Below are positions 44,982-56,537 of a stretch of DNA of 64,000 nucleotides, piece by piece (position 1 is the first letter of the stretch; each line of letters starts with the position of its first letter). The position numbers and the translations under genes were made by a program. Below the pieces are notes generated by a model. It saw only the letters and a list, made by a program, of their open reading frames with translations. It made no database searches and was not told the origin of the DNA. The stretch comes from Saccharina japonica (taxonomy: Eukaryota > Sar > Phaeophyceae > Laminariales > Laminariaceae): contig MEHQ01000174.1 of NCBI GenBank assembly GCA_008828725.1, positions 385,635-449,634 of the forward strand. Reading direction: 5' to 3'.

Positions 44982-47900
44982 GTGTTTGGTGTATGTACCA
45001 AGTACGAAATGAACAGACAAGATGGACAAAAAGTCTCGTCTCCTCAACGCTCAGCCGCCGACAGAATTAAACCATACCAGGTACTGGTACATTTTTTCAG
45101 AGGATAAACCACCACCACGGCGGTATCGACGAGTATTACCACGCCAACCAGAGGACTGCTTGCTGCGCCACTGCTGCTATTAAGTGCACCGGTACACACA
45201 GGACAGCATAATAATAATTGGAAAACCAGGCACCGCCGAATGATATGTACCGGGTGTGTTATCATCACAAGAGAAGAGGCGCAAACGTGCACCAAACCAA
45301 GTTTTTCACATGTTTTATGAGCAGTCACAAACAAGCACAGCAGAGTAGCCGGTATCATAGCCTGCACGTAAAATTACTCATTTGAATACACCAAGCTTCT
45401 GCCGGGTAAAAGCTTGGCGAAAACGGAACGGACAATGCGTTTTTTGTCGGCGGTGCCTCCAAAAATTGGGACAAGCAAGAGGAACGAGCTGCAACCCCGA
45501 GTCCGAGGCTATGAAGAATGATAACGTTCGAACGTTCGGCGCGAATGCTCCTATAGTGACTAGGGTCTCTGTACGTGAGTGTTTTCGTCGGCAATCTAGG
45601 ATTTCCCGCCTGCAATGGTAGACGAGTACAAGTTCCACCGCAGTAGTTGATGAGGGAGTGGGTGAACGAGGCAAGCAACACGATGAGGAAATGTACGAGC
45701 GAGTTGCGCGTTGCCAGGCACCACCAGCGGGTGGCGATGCCTTCGCCAACAATGCCTCTGTCTGCGCCCGCCTGCCTCCCTGTCTGTCTGCCCGTCTCTG
45801 CATGATATGGTATCCGTCTGACTCTTCTCTCTCCAACACAGCAGTAGTAGTAGCACCTCTCACCACTCACCTCCATCTTGTTGATACCGAGACAGTTCGT
45901 CCGCCGCGCCAGCCAAATTTAGCAGCAACCTTGCGGCGGCGGCGCACCACGCAACACAGCAGTCAGTCCTGGCGTGCTTGTTCCCAACACCTTCGCTCGG
46001 TCTTGCCAGAAACACAGGCCACTCCTCCCGGCTTGCTTTGCGGTGGGAGCAACCTCAACGGCGGGCGTGCCGCAGGTCTTTTCTGTTCGCAGCGACGACA
46101 GGCTCGCACACCACAACAAAGAAAGGCTTGCTTGCTTGCTCTCGTCGCGAGTGCCCCGCGGGCTGGACTGCAGGAACGACGAACGACAGAAGACCTGAAG
46201 CCGAAAAACAATCTACTCTTCCAATAGCGCCTAGGGTCCTTGCGCCGTTCGCCGTGGCTCTTTCCCTCTGCTAGCAGCAGTGCGGTGGTGCCCTCGCGAG
46301 GCAAAAAGCGCACGGAATATATAGCAGGTGCTGCGGGGCGCAGTCTACTACCACTACTACTACTACTACTACGTCGTCCCGTCAGCAAGGAGGAGCGGAG
46401 GGGCCGACGGATCGACGGTCCTTGTCTGTCCGCTCAGCTGCTGTGTGCACGTGCGTGTCACTAATTTTCCAGATCCACGGAGTGTAGTGCCCCGCCACAA
46501 CAACGTCAACACCACCACTGCACCACCTCACCACCAGGTCCTTCCTCCTCCTGCCTCTCTCTTCTTTTATGTCTGTTTGCACCCGCACGTTTGTTTGCCC
46601 TGATTCTTCTGCCTACGAGTACTACGCACTCGTCTAAAAAAAAAAAAATCTCGTCTATTTCTTCTTCTTCCTTGTTGGTTGTGTATATAGCAGCAGATAG
46701 CACTGCAGTCCAGTCCGGCAAATACAAGTTGTAAAAGAATGTCCGAGCTATATACATATAGCGACCGACGGTCGATCGAGGTACCCTGGGCAGGATCCCC
46801 TGCCCAAGGTTTTAGGTTTGACGGTTTGACATCAAACACAACACACAACGCCACAGCAGGCCACAAAATTCGGAATTTTGGAACAACATTCCCCGACCCC
46901 AACAGTCTCGTCAGCAGACCGCGGGCGTCCCTTCTAGAGCTCGTGCAACGCGTCTCCGGCCGGAGAGATTTTTCGGATTTTGTTTTTTCCATGGCATTGC
47001 GTTTTTGAAGCGGCCGGAATCCGTGGAGAATCTAAAAACAAAACTACCTGGAACCAGGGGGAAATGGATATTTTTTTATTTTTTACGTTGGAAAAAACAA
47101 AAATGATGAAACGAACGAAAAAATCGAACAAAAAAATCGAAAATGATCAAAATCGCTTGTCTCTCCGTGATTTAAATAAAATTATTATAAATACTTCAGC
47201 TGTGAGTTCAACCGATTGAATAGAATTGTGTGGTTGGTGCGGATGCTGGTTTTGGCTGCTTGATTAGCGGTGTTGCTGGTTGCTGGATAGCTGCTGGATG
47301 TCAGGCTCCACGTGGGGAAACGCCGAAATCGCCGACCACACCGACCACCTACTACGTACGAGTACGAGTATCTATGTGTACCCGCCTGCGGTACACGGAT
47401 GATAGCATCGTTCACGGTATGTGAGTATAGAGAGCAACCGCGAAGATCAACTCGCATACATACGACATACTACATCGTAAATCATCTTGCATGACGCAGC
47501 TTTTTTGCAAACAAAATCATTCAATTAATTCGTCGTACTCACAGCTGACGACGTATTTGATGAACTATATCATATGATACGAACCTCGTACATACGAACC
47601 AACCCCAAAACCTGTTGTGGTGGAACTCTCATGAAAAACGCCAAGCACAGCTTCTGCTGTTACCACTGGTTACTCGTATCCTACAGCTGTTGTTGTTGCA
47701 CATATAACGAGGTATCCATGTAGGAATCTCGATCTTATCTGCTCGCACATCGGTATATGAATTTGTAGTAAAAGTAGAGGGTATCCGACTGGTACCCAGA
47801 TCCCAGACGCGCGTTCGTTCGTCCTTCGACGGTATGTATGTGTGGTAAATTTAGAGATCCTGCAGGTAAAGATCGAGTTATACGTGTACGTACTCGTAGC

Positions 47901-48313
47901 GGAAGGTAGAACGTAGTTAACGACGAGTATTAATAGTACAACTGCGCCAAGACTGCGCCTCGCCTATGTTCGGAGACGAGAGGGACACAGACTACTTGGA
48001 ATAAACTTGGACGTTTTTTTTTGTGTTTGCAGTACCCCTACCGACCTTTTTTTGGTGACATTTCATGTTGTGGGGGTTTTTGATGCAGCGGTGCAATGAT
48101 GGTATCTATCTGTGACATACCAGGTACATACAACATACAGCAGTATCGACATATTATGAATACTATCCGAACAAGTGCGTTTACGAGATTTTCTAGATTT
48201 TTACGGCAGCGCAGGCTTTAAGATTTAACCTGCGGAAAGCGAAAGATTCGCGGTAACTCATGCTTACAAGCTGCGCGTGACACTTCGATCGCGCGTGCTC
48301 ACAAGGTGGTGTA
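44982..48313. other. No assignable gene; one GC-richer stretch
   Basis: 45600-46600 is GC-richer, with open frames on both strands and CAG/CTA repeats, but no frame has a domain or splice pair I can defend. TACCAGGTA words occur at 45074 and 48119. 48240-48300 carries a diverged copy of the TCGTCGAAACTC-GCAAGCTGCG repeat. Confidence 0.4.
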
Positions 48314-48486
48314 CAGTACAGGACACCTAATAAGAAACAGGAAATCTGGTCCAGGCTGGATTTCTTATTCGAAATAGGGTGGTATCTACACTAATTTCAA
48401 GATAACGACTCCCGAATTTATTATTTTCCTCCAAATCTCAGCCTGGCTTTCTTATTAGCTTGTTTCTTATAAGGTGTCCTGTACTG
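48314..48486. mobile_element. TA-flanked MITE (Tc1/mariner-like), copy 2
   Basis: TA at 48312-48313 and 48487-48488. The ends are CAGTACAGGACACCTAATAA (left) and CAGTACAGGACACCTTATAA (right, read inverted). 173 bp; the interior differs from copy 1 at 20333-20491, as usual when only the ends are selected. Confidence 0.82.
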
Positions 48487-49850
48487 TATCACAAGGAAGA
48501 GGGCGCCCAGAAAAAAACACGCATAGTCAAGACCACAACAACAACACTCCGTTTTTCTCAGGTTCGGCCCTCAGGGTCGGGGGGGGGGGGGTAAGCTACA
48601 CTGAAATCAAGTGATACGCCGAGTAGGGAGTGGATAGCATCCACCCCCCCCCCCCCCACGAACGCCTTGCGATATATGTGGAGCACGATCATCGCGAATA
48701 TTCTCCTTCAATTGTTGGAGGGCCGAACACCTCATCTTAGATGAAATCGGTGCTTGGAAACGTGGAGATAAGACTTCGTTGTGCATGTCTGAACGCGGGC
48801 AGTGTAATACCTGTACCACGTTATCTGTACCACATTATCTGTGTCTGTGGAGGAAGCTTGTATGGCGATACAGCAGTCGTACGTCGGGCTTTTTTTTTCG
48901 GTCCGCTCGGGGTTGGGGTGGAGGGGGGGGGGGGGGTGTTGGTCAGGCACTCTTTGTTTTGGGCGACCTTCTTGCATGTGTATGGTGATGTATGACCTCG
49001 TGTGAAGGATATTATAGCAAAATGTGAAGTTACAGCGAGTGGTCGTTGACTCTCTGTCGTGTTTATCGAAGGAAATGTGGGGCACGAGCCGGCCAGTAGC
49101 CAGTGCCACGCGGAAGGGCGTAAGGGCGTAGAGGAGATAGATGCAGAGATGCCACAGCATGCATGAACTTAAAAATCGTAGATATACCCTGAACCTTCCC
49201 AAGCTGGGTTAAGCGTCGGGGGCGCCCAGAAAAAAAAAAAAACATGACTAACACTACCCCCCCCCCCCCCCCCCCCCCCCCGACGCGCCTGAAATATATT
49301 ATGCCTGTGTGCCTGGGATACACACAACACGTGCTTATCCCTTCCCAAGTTTTCCTATCAAACAGATTGCGCGTTATCGCTGCTGCGTTTCCTCTGTTGT
49401 ATTGTTAATCCAATTCGTGACGCATCCATAAGACTGAAAGAAGCGGAACCCGTCTGATATACTCATCACTCGCCCCCTATTACCCGTACACGCAAACGAC
49501 ATGCGAGTATGTACAACCAAGTAAATACGTCATTATTTCCCCGCAATTACAAAACCAGGAAAACCTGGGCCTTTACAGGCTTCCAGGGCGAAACCATAGC
49601 AAGCACTACATATAGCCCACCCTGAAAACCCGAGTATGCCAAAATTGTAAGAATGGGGGAAACAGCGGTTCCACGCACTAGAAGATTAACCGAGGATGAG
49701 GCTCCTCAAAACCCACTCCCACATCTGTACCATGCGAGCCTATTACGAAGTCTCAGAAACAACGCTAAAACAGAAAAAAAAAAATGAGAAATTCTGCCGT
49801 AGCGGTGGAGTCGGCAGACTCAGGAGCTACCGTGACATCCTCAGCGAAAC
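48487..49850. other. No gene seen; several C/G runs
   Basis: G or C runs at about 48580-48592, 48643-48658, 48920-48936 and 49257-49280. 49556-49620 shares ACCTGGGCCTTTACAGGCTT-like words with 60446-60475. No coding exon. Confidence 0.5.
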
Positions 49851-52800
49851 GGGGGGGGGAGTACTCATTCGTTGCTTGCCTTAGTCATTTGACCATTGAC
49901 CACGCATCCCTTTCGAGACGGAGCACCGTTCCTACTCCTAATAGGGATACCTCCAACATTTGGGCGCTCATTACGTTGTTTCCATATATTACAAATACAC
50001 GTTTTGCTAATCCTATCCCCTTCCTGTTTCGCGGCCTGTGGCCACCATCTATCGTTTTCTCGCTACTATCTAGTGTATCAAACTTGTTCATGTCACATTC
50101 GTCTATTTTCCTCATTTCCTCTTCTTCTAACACATCCCGTTCCTCCTTGTACATTTCACATCCTCCCACTATGTGAATTCTACTCTACTGCTTTGCCACA
50201 GGGGCACATCGGTGCATCTACTTCTTCCTCCTCCCGGCTACTCGTATACCTCCTTCTATATCAGGCCCAGGTCCCCTACACGAAATCTCAATGTCAGCGT
50301 TTTCGCGAAGTGCATTGGGCCGTGCAAATACGTTTTCATTCCTATCCCTTCTCTTACCCCCCCGTATATCTCTAAGTGTCCCTCCTCTTCCACCTTCTTT
50401 CACAGCGCTAGCCTTTCCCTTCTTTCTATCCTTTATTTTACATTTGTCTTGTACCCCCCAAAATTATCTATGGCCAGCATCTCTTGTCGGTTTCCTATAT
50501 CCTTCCATACTTTCTCGACTACGCTATCCCACTTTACTCCAGCTCGCCCTCTGGTTACTTTCATACAGCGTTATCAACTATGGCTGGCAACCTCTTATTT
50601 GGTATGTTTTTAACTTTATATTGCCATTTCAGCTCGCACACGTCTCTATTTGTCTTAAGTGAGTACATTCCCAGTTCTGCTCTCAATACTGACTGTATTA
50701 CTCGTCGTACTTGAGCATCCTACAGTTGTACTTTTTTAGCTGCTGTCATCTGTACTGTTTCCAGCTGTTTTACGAACTTGGCGTTCCCTTCCTCTACTTC
50801 TCCTGCATATTCTAGCTTTGGTACAATCACATTCATCAGGATACATCTCTTAATTCTAATGTCCAGGTGCGAGTCTGTTAAGATCGCGTCCATCTTGCCT
50901 ACGTGTGCCTTACCCTTGCCTATTACTTTAGTTATGTGTGCACCCCAAGAGCAATATTTTGAGATCTCTACGCCAAGGTACGTATACTGGTCTGCCATCG
51001 GTAATTCATCTTTCCCCACTTACACTTACAAGTTACCGGGCTCTCCTTATATTCGTTATATACAACTACTGCACTCTTTTTTACGTTCGCCGTCACTCTC
51101 CACTTCCTGGTGTACTCTAGTGCCTTCTCCATTTGTTTCAGCAGTCCTTCGGGTGTTTCTGATACGCGGACGAAATCATCCGCAAACATCAATCCCGACA
51201 CCATATCTTCCCCCACCGTGACCCCCTGCGATGCTGCTTCTACTGCTACTATCATATCATTAATGTATGCCCTGAAAAAGTTAGGTGATAGCGTACATCC
51301 CTGTGCAGCTCCTTGTAGGATATCAACGTACTTCGATATTTCCCCGTCCAACATCACAGCCCTTCTCGCACATTCCGTCATCTTCTTCGCCATTCTCCAC
51401 ACCTTTCCTCTGATCCCTATTTCCCACAACTTTTTCCACAACCTGTTTCTCCATACTGCTGTGTCGTAGGCCTTCTACACATCTAGAAAGAAACAATACG
51501 TTGTTAGCCCCGCGTCTTTCCTACCTTGGATTATCTTGCCTAATGTGCCCACATGGTCTACGCAGCTACGGTTTGGCCTAAATCCTGCTTGTGCCCTTCG
51601 CTAATGTTTTCTTCCTTCTCCATCATTGTTCCCATTCTATCGTTCAAATCTTGCAGAACGTTTTACCTACAGTGCTTAGTAGCGTTATCCTCCTATAGTT
51701 ACCCGGGCCAGCCTTGTCTCCTTTCTTAAACAAGTTTACCATTAATACTACTCCTTCTCTCCACCCCTTGGGTGCGTACTCATGTTTCCATATCCAGTTG
51801 TACAACTTAACCATCATGGGGTAAGCATTCCTTCTCCTCCGTACTTCATAAATTCATTCACTATTTGATCTGCCCCTGCTACCTTTCTATTATTAAGTTT
51901 AGCTACACATTTATTTGCTTCTTCCCTTGTGGACTCTACCTGTAACCCTTCTGAACCACTGCCTTCCCGTCCTGATGCATCTACGTTCGCCTCTGCCCAC
52001 GCGTTGATTTCCTTCTCGAATTCTTCGTCGAACGTTTCGTTGATTGTGGGCGTTTCTAACTTGCGGTAATGCTCTACAAGAACTTCCCTTTTCCCCTTCG
52101 AACTACTAAACATTTTACGGTCATGTGCTCTTAATGTAGCTATCCCCGTGTCTCTCTCTCCTACTTGTTTGCCCAGTAACCCTTTTATCCCTACCCACAT
52201 TTGCTTCATCTCTCCATCAAAGTCTTCATTCGTTTTATTAACTACTAGTACGTCTTTCCATTATCCCTTTCCTCTTCTCAACCATCTCTTTTACTTATTT
52301 CTAGCCCTATTAATAGCATATTCCTCCCATCCTGACGTAGTTTAACTCGATGTGTATCTTGCGTGTGCCTTTCTCCTTACTCCTATAGCCTCTTTTACTT
52401 CCTCATCCCACCATTTGACTGATATGTTGCATATTCTCAAGTTATTCCCTATTACTTTACTTGCTGTGGTTTTGACCTATTGCTCTCATCCTTCTACTAT
52501 CCTCGCTCCTGCACTATCCCTCTCCATATTGTTATTTGTCGTACCCATACTTTCCAACAGCTCGGAAAATTGCTCTGCATTTTTGGCCATCTCTTCTTGG
52601 AATTATTTCCTCCTTTCTTTCACTTCTAGTTTATCTATTCGCCATCTGTACAGTTTCCTACCGCGCCTGTTTTTGACAACCCTCGTCTGCTGACTGTCTG
52701 TTCATTTTCGTATTAGGCAGTGATCCGTAATTCCTACGTCCGCTGTGCATACATGCACTTCCGTTTCCTTACTACTTCCATTTTAGACAACTCTAAAGTC

Positions 52801-52882
52801 AAGAACGGAGCTTTCTCCCTTTTGTATGCACTGTCTAGTCCATTCTGGCTCTGGCTTTTTCACTCTACCGTTCAGTGTCTTG
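49851..52882 (-). mobile_element. Poly(C)-tailed LINE, copy L1 (5'-truncated)
   Basis: A non-LTR retroelement of about 3.0 kb. Minus-strand order: end of an APE-type endonuclease (ITDHCLI at 52711-52732), RT, and a C-terminal finger. It ends ACGAATGAGTACT followed by nine C (49851-49859 read as G). The 5' boundary is where a C run of copy S8 ends, at about 52882. Two further copies, L2 (52943-53100) and L3 (18524-18600), share only the 3' end. No clear target duplication is visible, as expected if the target was itself a C run. Confidence 0.82.
49885..52870 (-). pseudogene. LINE ORF2: APE endonuclease end, reverse transcriptase, C-terminal finger
   Basis: Readable in overlapping minus-strand frames with several stops and shifts. 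Endonuclease: DVGITDHCLI carries the final Asp-His pair of the EEP fold. RT: LNNRKVAGADQIVNEFMKYG (about 51880-51850), FRPNRSCVDH and DVKAYDT-like block (about 51570-51460), GAAQGCTLSP (about 51310) and FADD at 51177-51188, the active-site box with Phe for Tyr. The thumb continues as TYLGVEISKY. Near 50207-50150 CPCGK and IHIVGGC make a Cys-His finger typical of LINE C-termini, split by a frameshift. The enzyme copies RNA at a nick made by its endonuclease. Inactive as it stands. Confidence 0.8.
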
Positions 52883-52942
52883 AGGGGGGGGAGGGTGAAC
52901 TCGTGTAATGGATGGCCGTAGTCGTATGGCAATAGACCCGCT
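52883..52942 (-). repeat. SINE-like repeat, copy S8 (short)
   Basis: About 48 bp of the family's 3' end (GGTCTATTGCCATACGACTA, GGCCATCCAT) followed by a C-rich tail. It lies between LINE copies L1 and L2 in the same orientation. Confidence 0.65.
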
Positions 52943-53100
52943 GGTGGAGGGGGAGTGTACTCGTTTGTCGCTTGCCTTGAGTAACTTAATCATTGACCAC
53001 GCATCCCTTTCGAGACAGAGCACCGTTCCTACTCGTACGAGAGACACACATCCAACATTTCGACGCACATTACGTATTTTCCATGTTTTTTTACAACGAG
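52943..53100 (-). repeat. 5'-truncated LINE copy L2
   Basis: The last ~145 bp of the LINE: CGTTCCTACTC, CGCATCCCTTTCGAGAC and CATTGACCACG match 49870-49975 in order. It ends CGAGTACACT plus a C-rich tail. Confidence 0.8.
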
Positions 53101-53634
53101 GGTGGAGGGGGGGGGCTGGTCTGACGATGTGACGACGCGTCAGCTTGGTATGACCATAGACCCTCGCATCCCTACAATGCCGGGACGCAGCACGTTGGGT
53201 TTTCACCAACCAGGCAGACATTGCTTGCACCAAGCGCGAAGCGCCGTGAGGTATTGGGCGAGTCGCATGGAGGGTGAGCTGCATCCTGCTAAAAACCGCC
53301 TCTGAGGCGGACTTGCATATGGACGACAGCTTCAATGAGTTAATTTAATTTATGGTGTAGCCACTTCCTGAGACAGCAATGGGAGCACTATGTAACTGCC
53401 TCGCGGATGCCTTACCATATACACACTACGTCGTACGTGATACGATCACTCCCCTTGTGCGGAGCAAAGGTTCTCCACCCCGCACAAATGATCTAACTCG
53501 ACCGCCAGCTTTGGTGACCGCCAAAAACAAAAACGGTGCCCTGGTTGTCTAGCTCACGCAGTGAGAGGCGTGTTTTACAGCGTCGTTGCCAACCGACGCC
53601 AACCCAACCTATAAATATATCAAATATTTATAAC
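53101..53634 (-). repeat. SINE-like poly(C)-tailed repeat, copy S3 (near full length)
   Basis: About 520 bp matching 63200-63712 from the 5' TATAAATA block to GGTCTATGGTCATAC. The last ~30 bp before the C tail differ from the other copies. A C run lies on its 5' side too (53635-53641). No coding capacity. A TATA-like word sits at the 5' end; a convincing A/B box pair was not found. Confidence 0.8.
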
Positions 53635-54049
53635 GGGGGGGAGGGGGCGGAAATACATCGTCGAAAGAGGCAGACCACAGAAAACAAGCCGGCGTCGCGG
53701 AACGAGCGGCGAAATACCCAGACCGCCCCTGGCTCGGAGACGGTGGGGTTAGCAGGACGAAAGAGCAAATAGAACGGCAAGCCCAAAGTCCTGCGCCACA
53801 TCATGAGTAGCCAAATTACTCAGGCCACCCCCCGGCGCTAAACGGGGGGGAAGAGGGGGGGGGGGTCGGCAGGAGGAAAACATGAAAAATGGGTGTGACC
53901 AGCGGTACCGGGCGAAATCGCCTCTTTAATAGTAAGTTGAACATGAGGTCGTCAAAACTGGTCACAAAAAACCGGAACGATGACAAAACTACTTACTCCA
54001 ACACTGTACAGTAGGGAGGCTTGCGTATAGAAAATCGGCCGCCGAGCCG
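53635..54049. other. No gene seen; G runs
   Basis: G runs at 53635-53647 and about 53840-53865. Probably downstream sequence of the Ty3/gypsy relic; no LTR could be recognised. Confidence 0.45.
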
Positions 54050-54142
54050 GAGTGGACATCGGTCGCAACCTTTGCGGAAACGACGTCATAAACCGAGCCG
54101 GGAAACTGACGATCACAACGAAAAAAAAAAAAAAAAAAACAA

Positions 54143-54388
54143 TCAAGCGACGATTGGCCTGGATGTACCATAATGCCGCCGCCCTGTTTGTTGCGTAGCC
54201 ATCGTGTGGTTGACACGCTCCACGCCGCCGTCGCCGTAAGAGTGGCAGGAACTGGTGGCGATATTGCGAACGCCAGGCAGCTTGTAAACGGCGTGGGGAA
54301 GCTTCGAGCAGAACCAGAGGCCATTGTCCCGAGAGGATGGTGTGCGGGCTTCCCCAAAGTGGAATGCACCGGTTGATGTAAGACGCAT
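54143..54388 (-). pseudogene. Integrase catalytic core fragment (Ty3/gypsy)
   Basis: Reads ...SRDNGLWFCSKLPHAVYK... and GDGGVERVNHTMA. The DNG Asp and GGVERVN Glu are the second and third acidic residues of the DDE triad. The first Asp region lies beyond an insertion upstream. Non-functional. Confidence 0.75.
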
Positions 54389-54760
54389 GCTACCTTAAGG
54401 TAGAGGTGCACCAACCATGTTTTTTTTTCCGAGGGTGGGGTGACTTGAGGACCTCTATAACTGCAGTAGTCATAGCAGATTTTGGAGGGAAAACAAAAAT
54501 CGCTGCGTACCCGGTGAACAATTCCGACGGCCTAAACGATACAACGAAAAATATTGCGAACAAAAAAAAAGGGACCTCCGATAACTTTTGAGTTAACCCC
54601 TTAAGAAGTGGTCCCCCGTTTTTGGGGACAAACTACTTGGAAATAGTGTGGGGTATTTTTTTCAGTTCTGAATGGGTTAAGGAGCCCCCTCATTCAGAAA
54701 CGTTTCAGCCAAAAAAAGGTATACCTTATACCTCTATCGTATAGCACGCTTCATAAGGAT
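54389..54760. repeat. Segment duplicated at 56530-56800, holding a MITE
   Basis: CGCATGCTAC, GGTAGAGGTG, GTGACTTGAGGA-CTCTATA and GTTAAGGAGCCC...CATTCAGAAA occur in the same order near 56530-56755. The two stretches are copies of one non-coding segment. Confidence 0.65.
54593..54680. mobile_element. TTAA-flanked MITE (piggyBac-like), copy 2
   Basis: TTAA at 54593-54596 and 54677-54680 bracket 80 bp that begin CCCCTTAAGAAGTGG and end CAGTTCTGAATGGG, closely matching 12891-12977. The duplicated segment at 56725-56728 carries a single TTAA at the equivalent point, consistent with an empty site. Confidence 0.8.
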
Positions 54761-54859
54761 GTTTGCCGTGGCTTCTGTCGTAAACTCAGCGGCAGTCGCC
54801 GCGAACATGTCCCCGCGCGACGCCAGAAACAGTCCGTGAAAAAACGAAAATATAGGTAT

Positions 54860-55330
54860 TTACCAGGTGTTACTGCGGGGCGTGACCGGCGGTGGGCCGA
54901 AATGGTCGCCGCTGACCGCAATGCCCGGCCCCGAAAAGGAGGGGGTCGAGATGATAGGCCGGCGACCCTTCAGCCGCAACAATTTCGGTGCTTGACACAT
55001 CAGACAGTGGCGCAACCACCACCAGATGCAAACGTTAATTCTCCCTCGCCAGTAGAACCGTTCGAGCATGCAGAGCGTGGGTGTCACGCCAAGGTGGCAG
55101 GAGGCTGTCAAGTGATAGCCCGGGCAGGGCCCAAGGGGCGCATGAGCAACGGCACGTAAAAGCGAACAGGCTTCGTCGTCCAAAAGACACGCCCGCCGCG
55201 CGTCACACTGGTGGTGGTGAGCGGAGGGGGGTAGGCGGGGTTGGCTTTCGGGACGAGGAGAACAATGCCGTCGTTGGTAATAGGGAGGCGACCATTGCCG
55301 GCCAGCTCCTGCATCTCCGCAAATGAGGGG
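54860..55330 (-). pseudogene. Integrase zinc-binding domain and preceding stretch (Ty3/gypsy)
   Basis: H-x5-H-x29-C-x2-C is readable: His in HLTASCHLGVT, then FYWRGRINV, then RHCLMCQAPK. The following GDHFGP is the entry to the catalytic core. Upstream, LPITNDGIVLLVP also fits the stretch before integrase in this family. A frameshift separates the halves near 55110. Confidence 0.75.
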
Positions 55331-55660
55331 CCCACGGCAAGACCATACGTCATTCTTTCGAACGACTGCACAAGCATAGTTTAAAGCTCTCGCCATTCAA
55401 GGCTCGACTCGGCGTGGCTGGCGCCGATATCCTTGGACAGTCCGTTGCGCCCGGGGTTGCGCGCCCAAACGCAGAGAAAGTGTCGGTCTTAACCCTCATG
55501 CCCACGCCCCACGACCTGGAGCAGCGTCGCTCCCATCTGTGCTGGTGCGAGGGAAAAGCCGTCAAAAACTCGGCCGGCAAGGCCGATGCCTGCGCGAGGA
55601 GAACGCATCGGATGGCGGCATTGAATGAGGGCTGTGTCTGTTGACCCCGTTTTTAGGCGG
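55331..55660 (+). pseudogene. Inverted reverse-transcriptase fragment (Ty3/gypsy)
   Basis: On the plus strand the frames give FERLHKHSLKLSPFKARLG, GADILGQSVAPGVARPNAE and LTLMPTPHDLEQ, the block after the RT active site. The same block occurs on the minus strand at 57360-57570, so this is an inverted copy inside the element, between linker and integrase. Confidence 0.75.
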
Positions 55661-56195
55661 CGTAATAATAACGCACAGCGGAATCGCCAAATTTGAATTT
55701 GTCAGTAGCGCCGAGGGCGTCCAAGTCGATCGTAGCAACGGAGGGAGGGTCAGGGGAAGGCGGGAGTTGCAAAAGCGGGGCTCGCGGAGGCTTGTTTCGG
55801 TCGCAGTCGAACGGAATGGGTAACGTCGGGACAAGCATTGGCGGCCGGGCGGGGTGGGTCCGCAGCGGCTGGCAAAGGTGGTCGCGGCGGCGGAGCACCC
55901 GGCGGGGTGCTGGTACGTCGAGTAGATGAAAGAGGGACCCACCAGGTCCGAAATCATATTTCAACCACAGGCTGCACGGCACCTTAAAGTAGCGGCTGTT
56001 CGTCGGTGCGCCCGGGTGGAAAAAAGCGGCCCGAAGACGGCATTGCACTAACATTCGAGTGCGTCGGGGGACTGGGGGGCAAAGGTGCGGACGTGGTCGG
56101 ACCAAGATCACAGCGGCGTCGGTACCCTGCGGAGGGCTCGTCGGTGGGGCGATCGGCTTTGAGACCCCCAACTGCACATCAAAAACCAAAGTGCA

Positions 56196-56238
<43 letters not shown>

Positions 56239-56537
56239 GCGTCGGCGGCAGTACAAATGGTCATACAGCCGGGACGGCGATCACCAGTAGCGACGAAAGC
56301 AGAAACACAAGCGAGTATTCTCCCCGTAGAAGCAGAAACGTCGCCAACACTTAAACGTGGCCCGTGTACGCGAAACTCACGAAAATCGCGAAAACCAGAA
56401 AGGGTGAGTGGTACGAGCCTGCCCAAGGCATCACCCTCGGGCCGGGGTAGGTACCACCCCACCCAAGCCGAGAAGGGGTGCGCAGGCCGCAGACCCGGAC
56501 GAGGTATATATGGTCCAATAATGCACTGGGGACGCAT
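55653..56537 (-). pseudogene. Open frame between RNase H and integrase, possible pol linker
   Basis: 294 codons with a poly-Ala run made by the GGC array at 56196-56236. The end reads IDLDALGATDKFKFGDSAV, less repetitive than the rest. Its position and strand fit a linker of the relic's polyprotein, but no domain is recognised, and its openness may be a GC-bias effect. Confidence 0.35.
56196..56236 (+). repeat. (GGC)n trinucleotide array
   Basis: About 13 perfect repeats, encoding Ala in the minus-strand frame. Confidence 0.95.

Noticed and set aside
45355..46227. Overlapping 170-190-codon frames on both strands
   Set aside because: No domains, no splice pattern, both strands equally open; could be UTR or chance.
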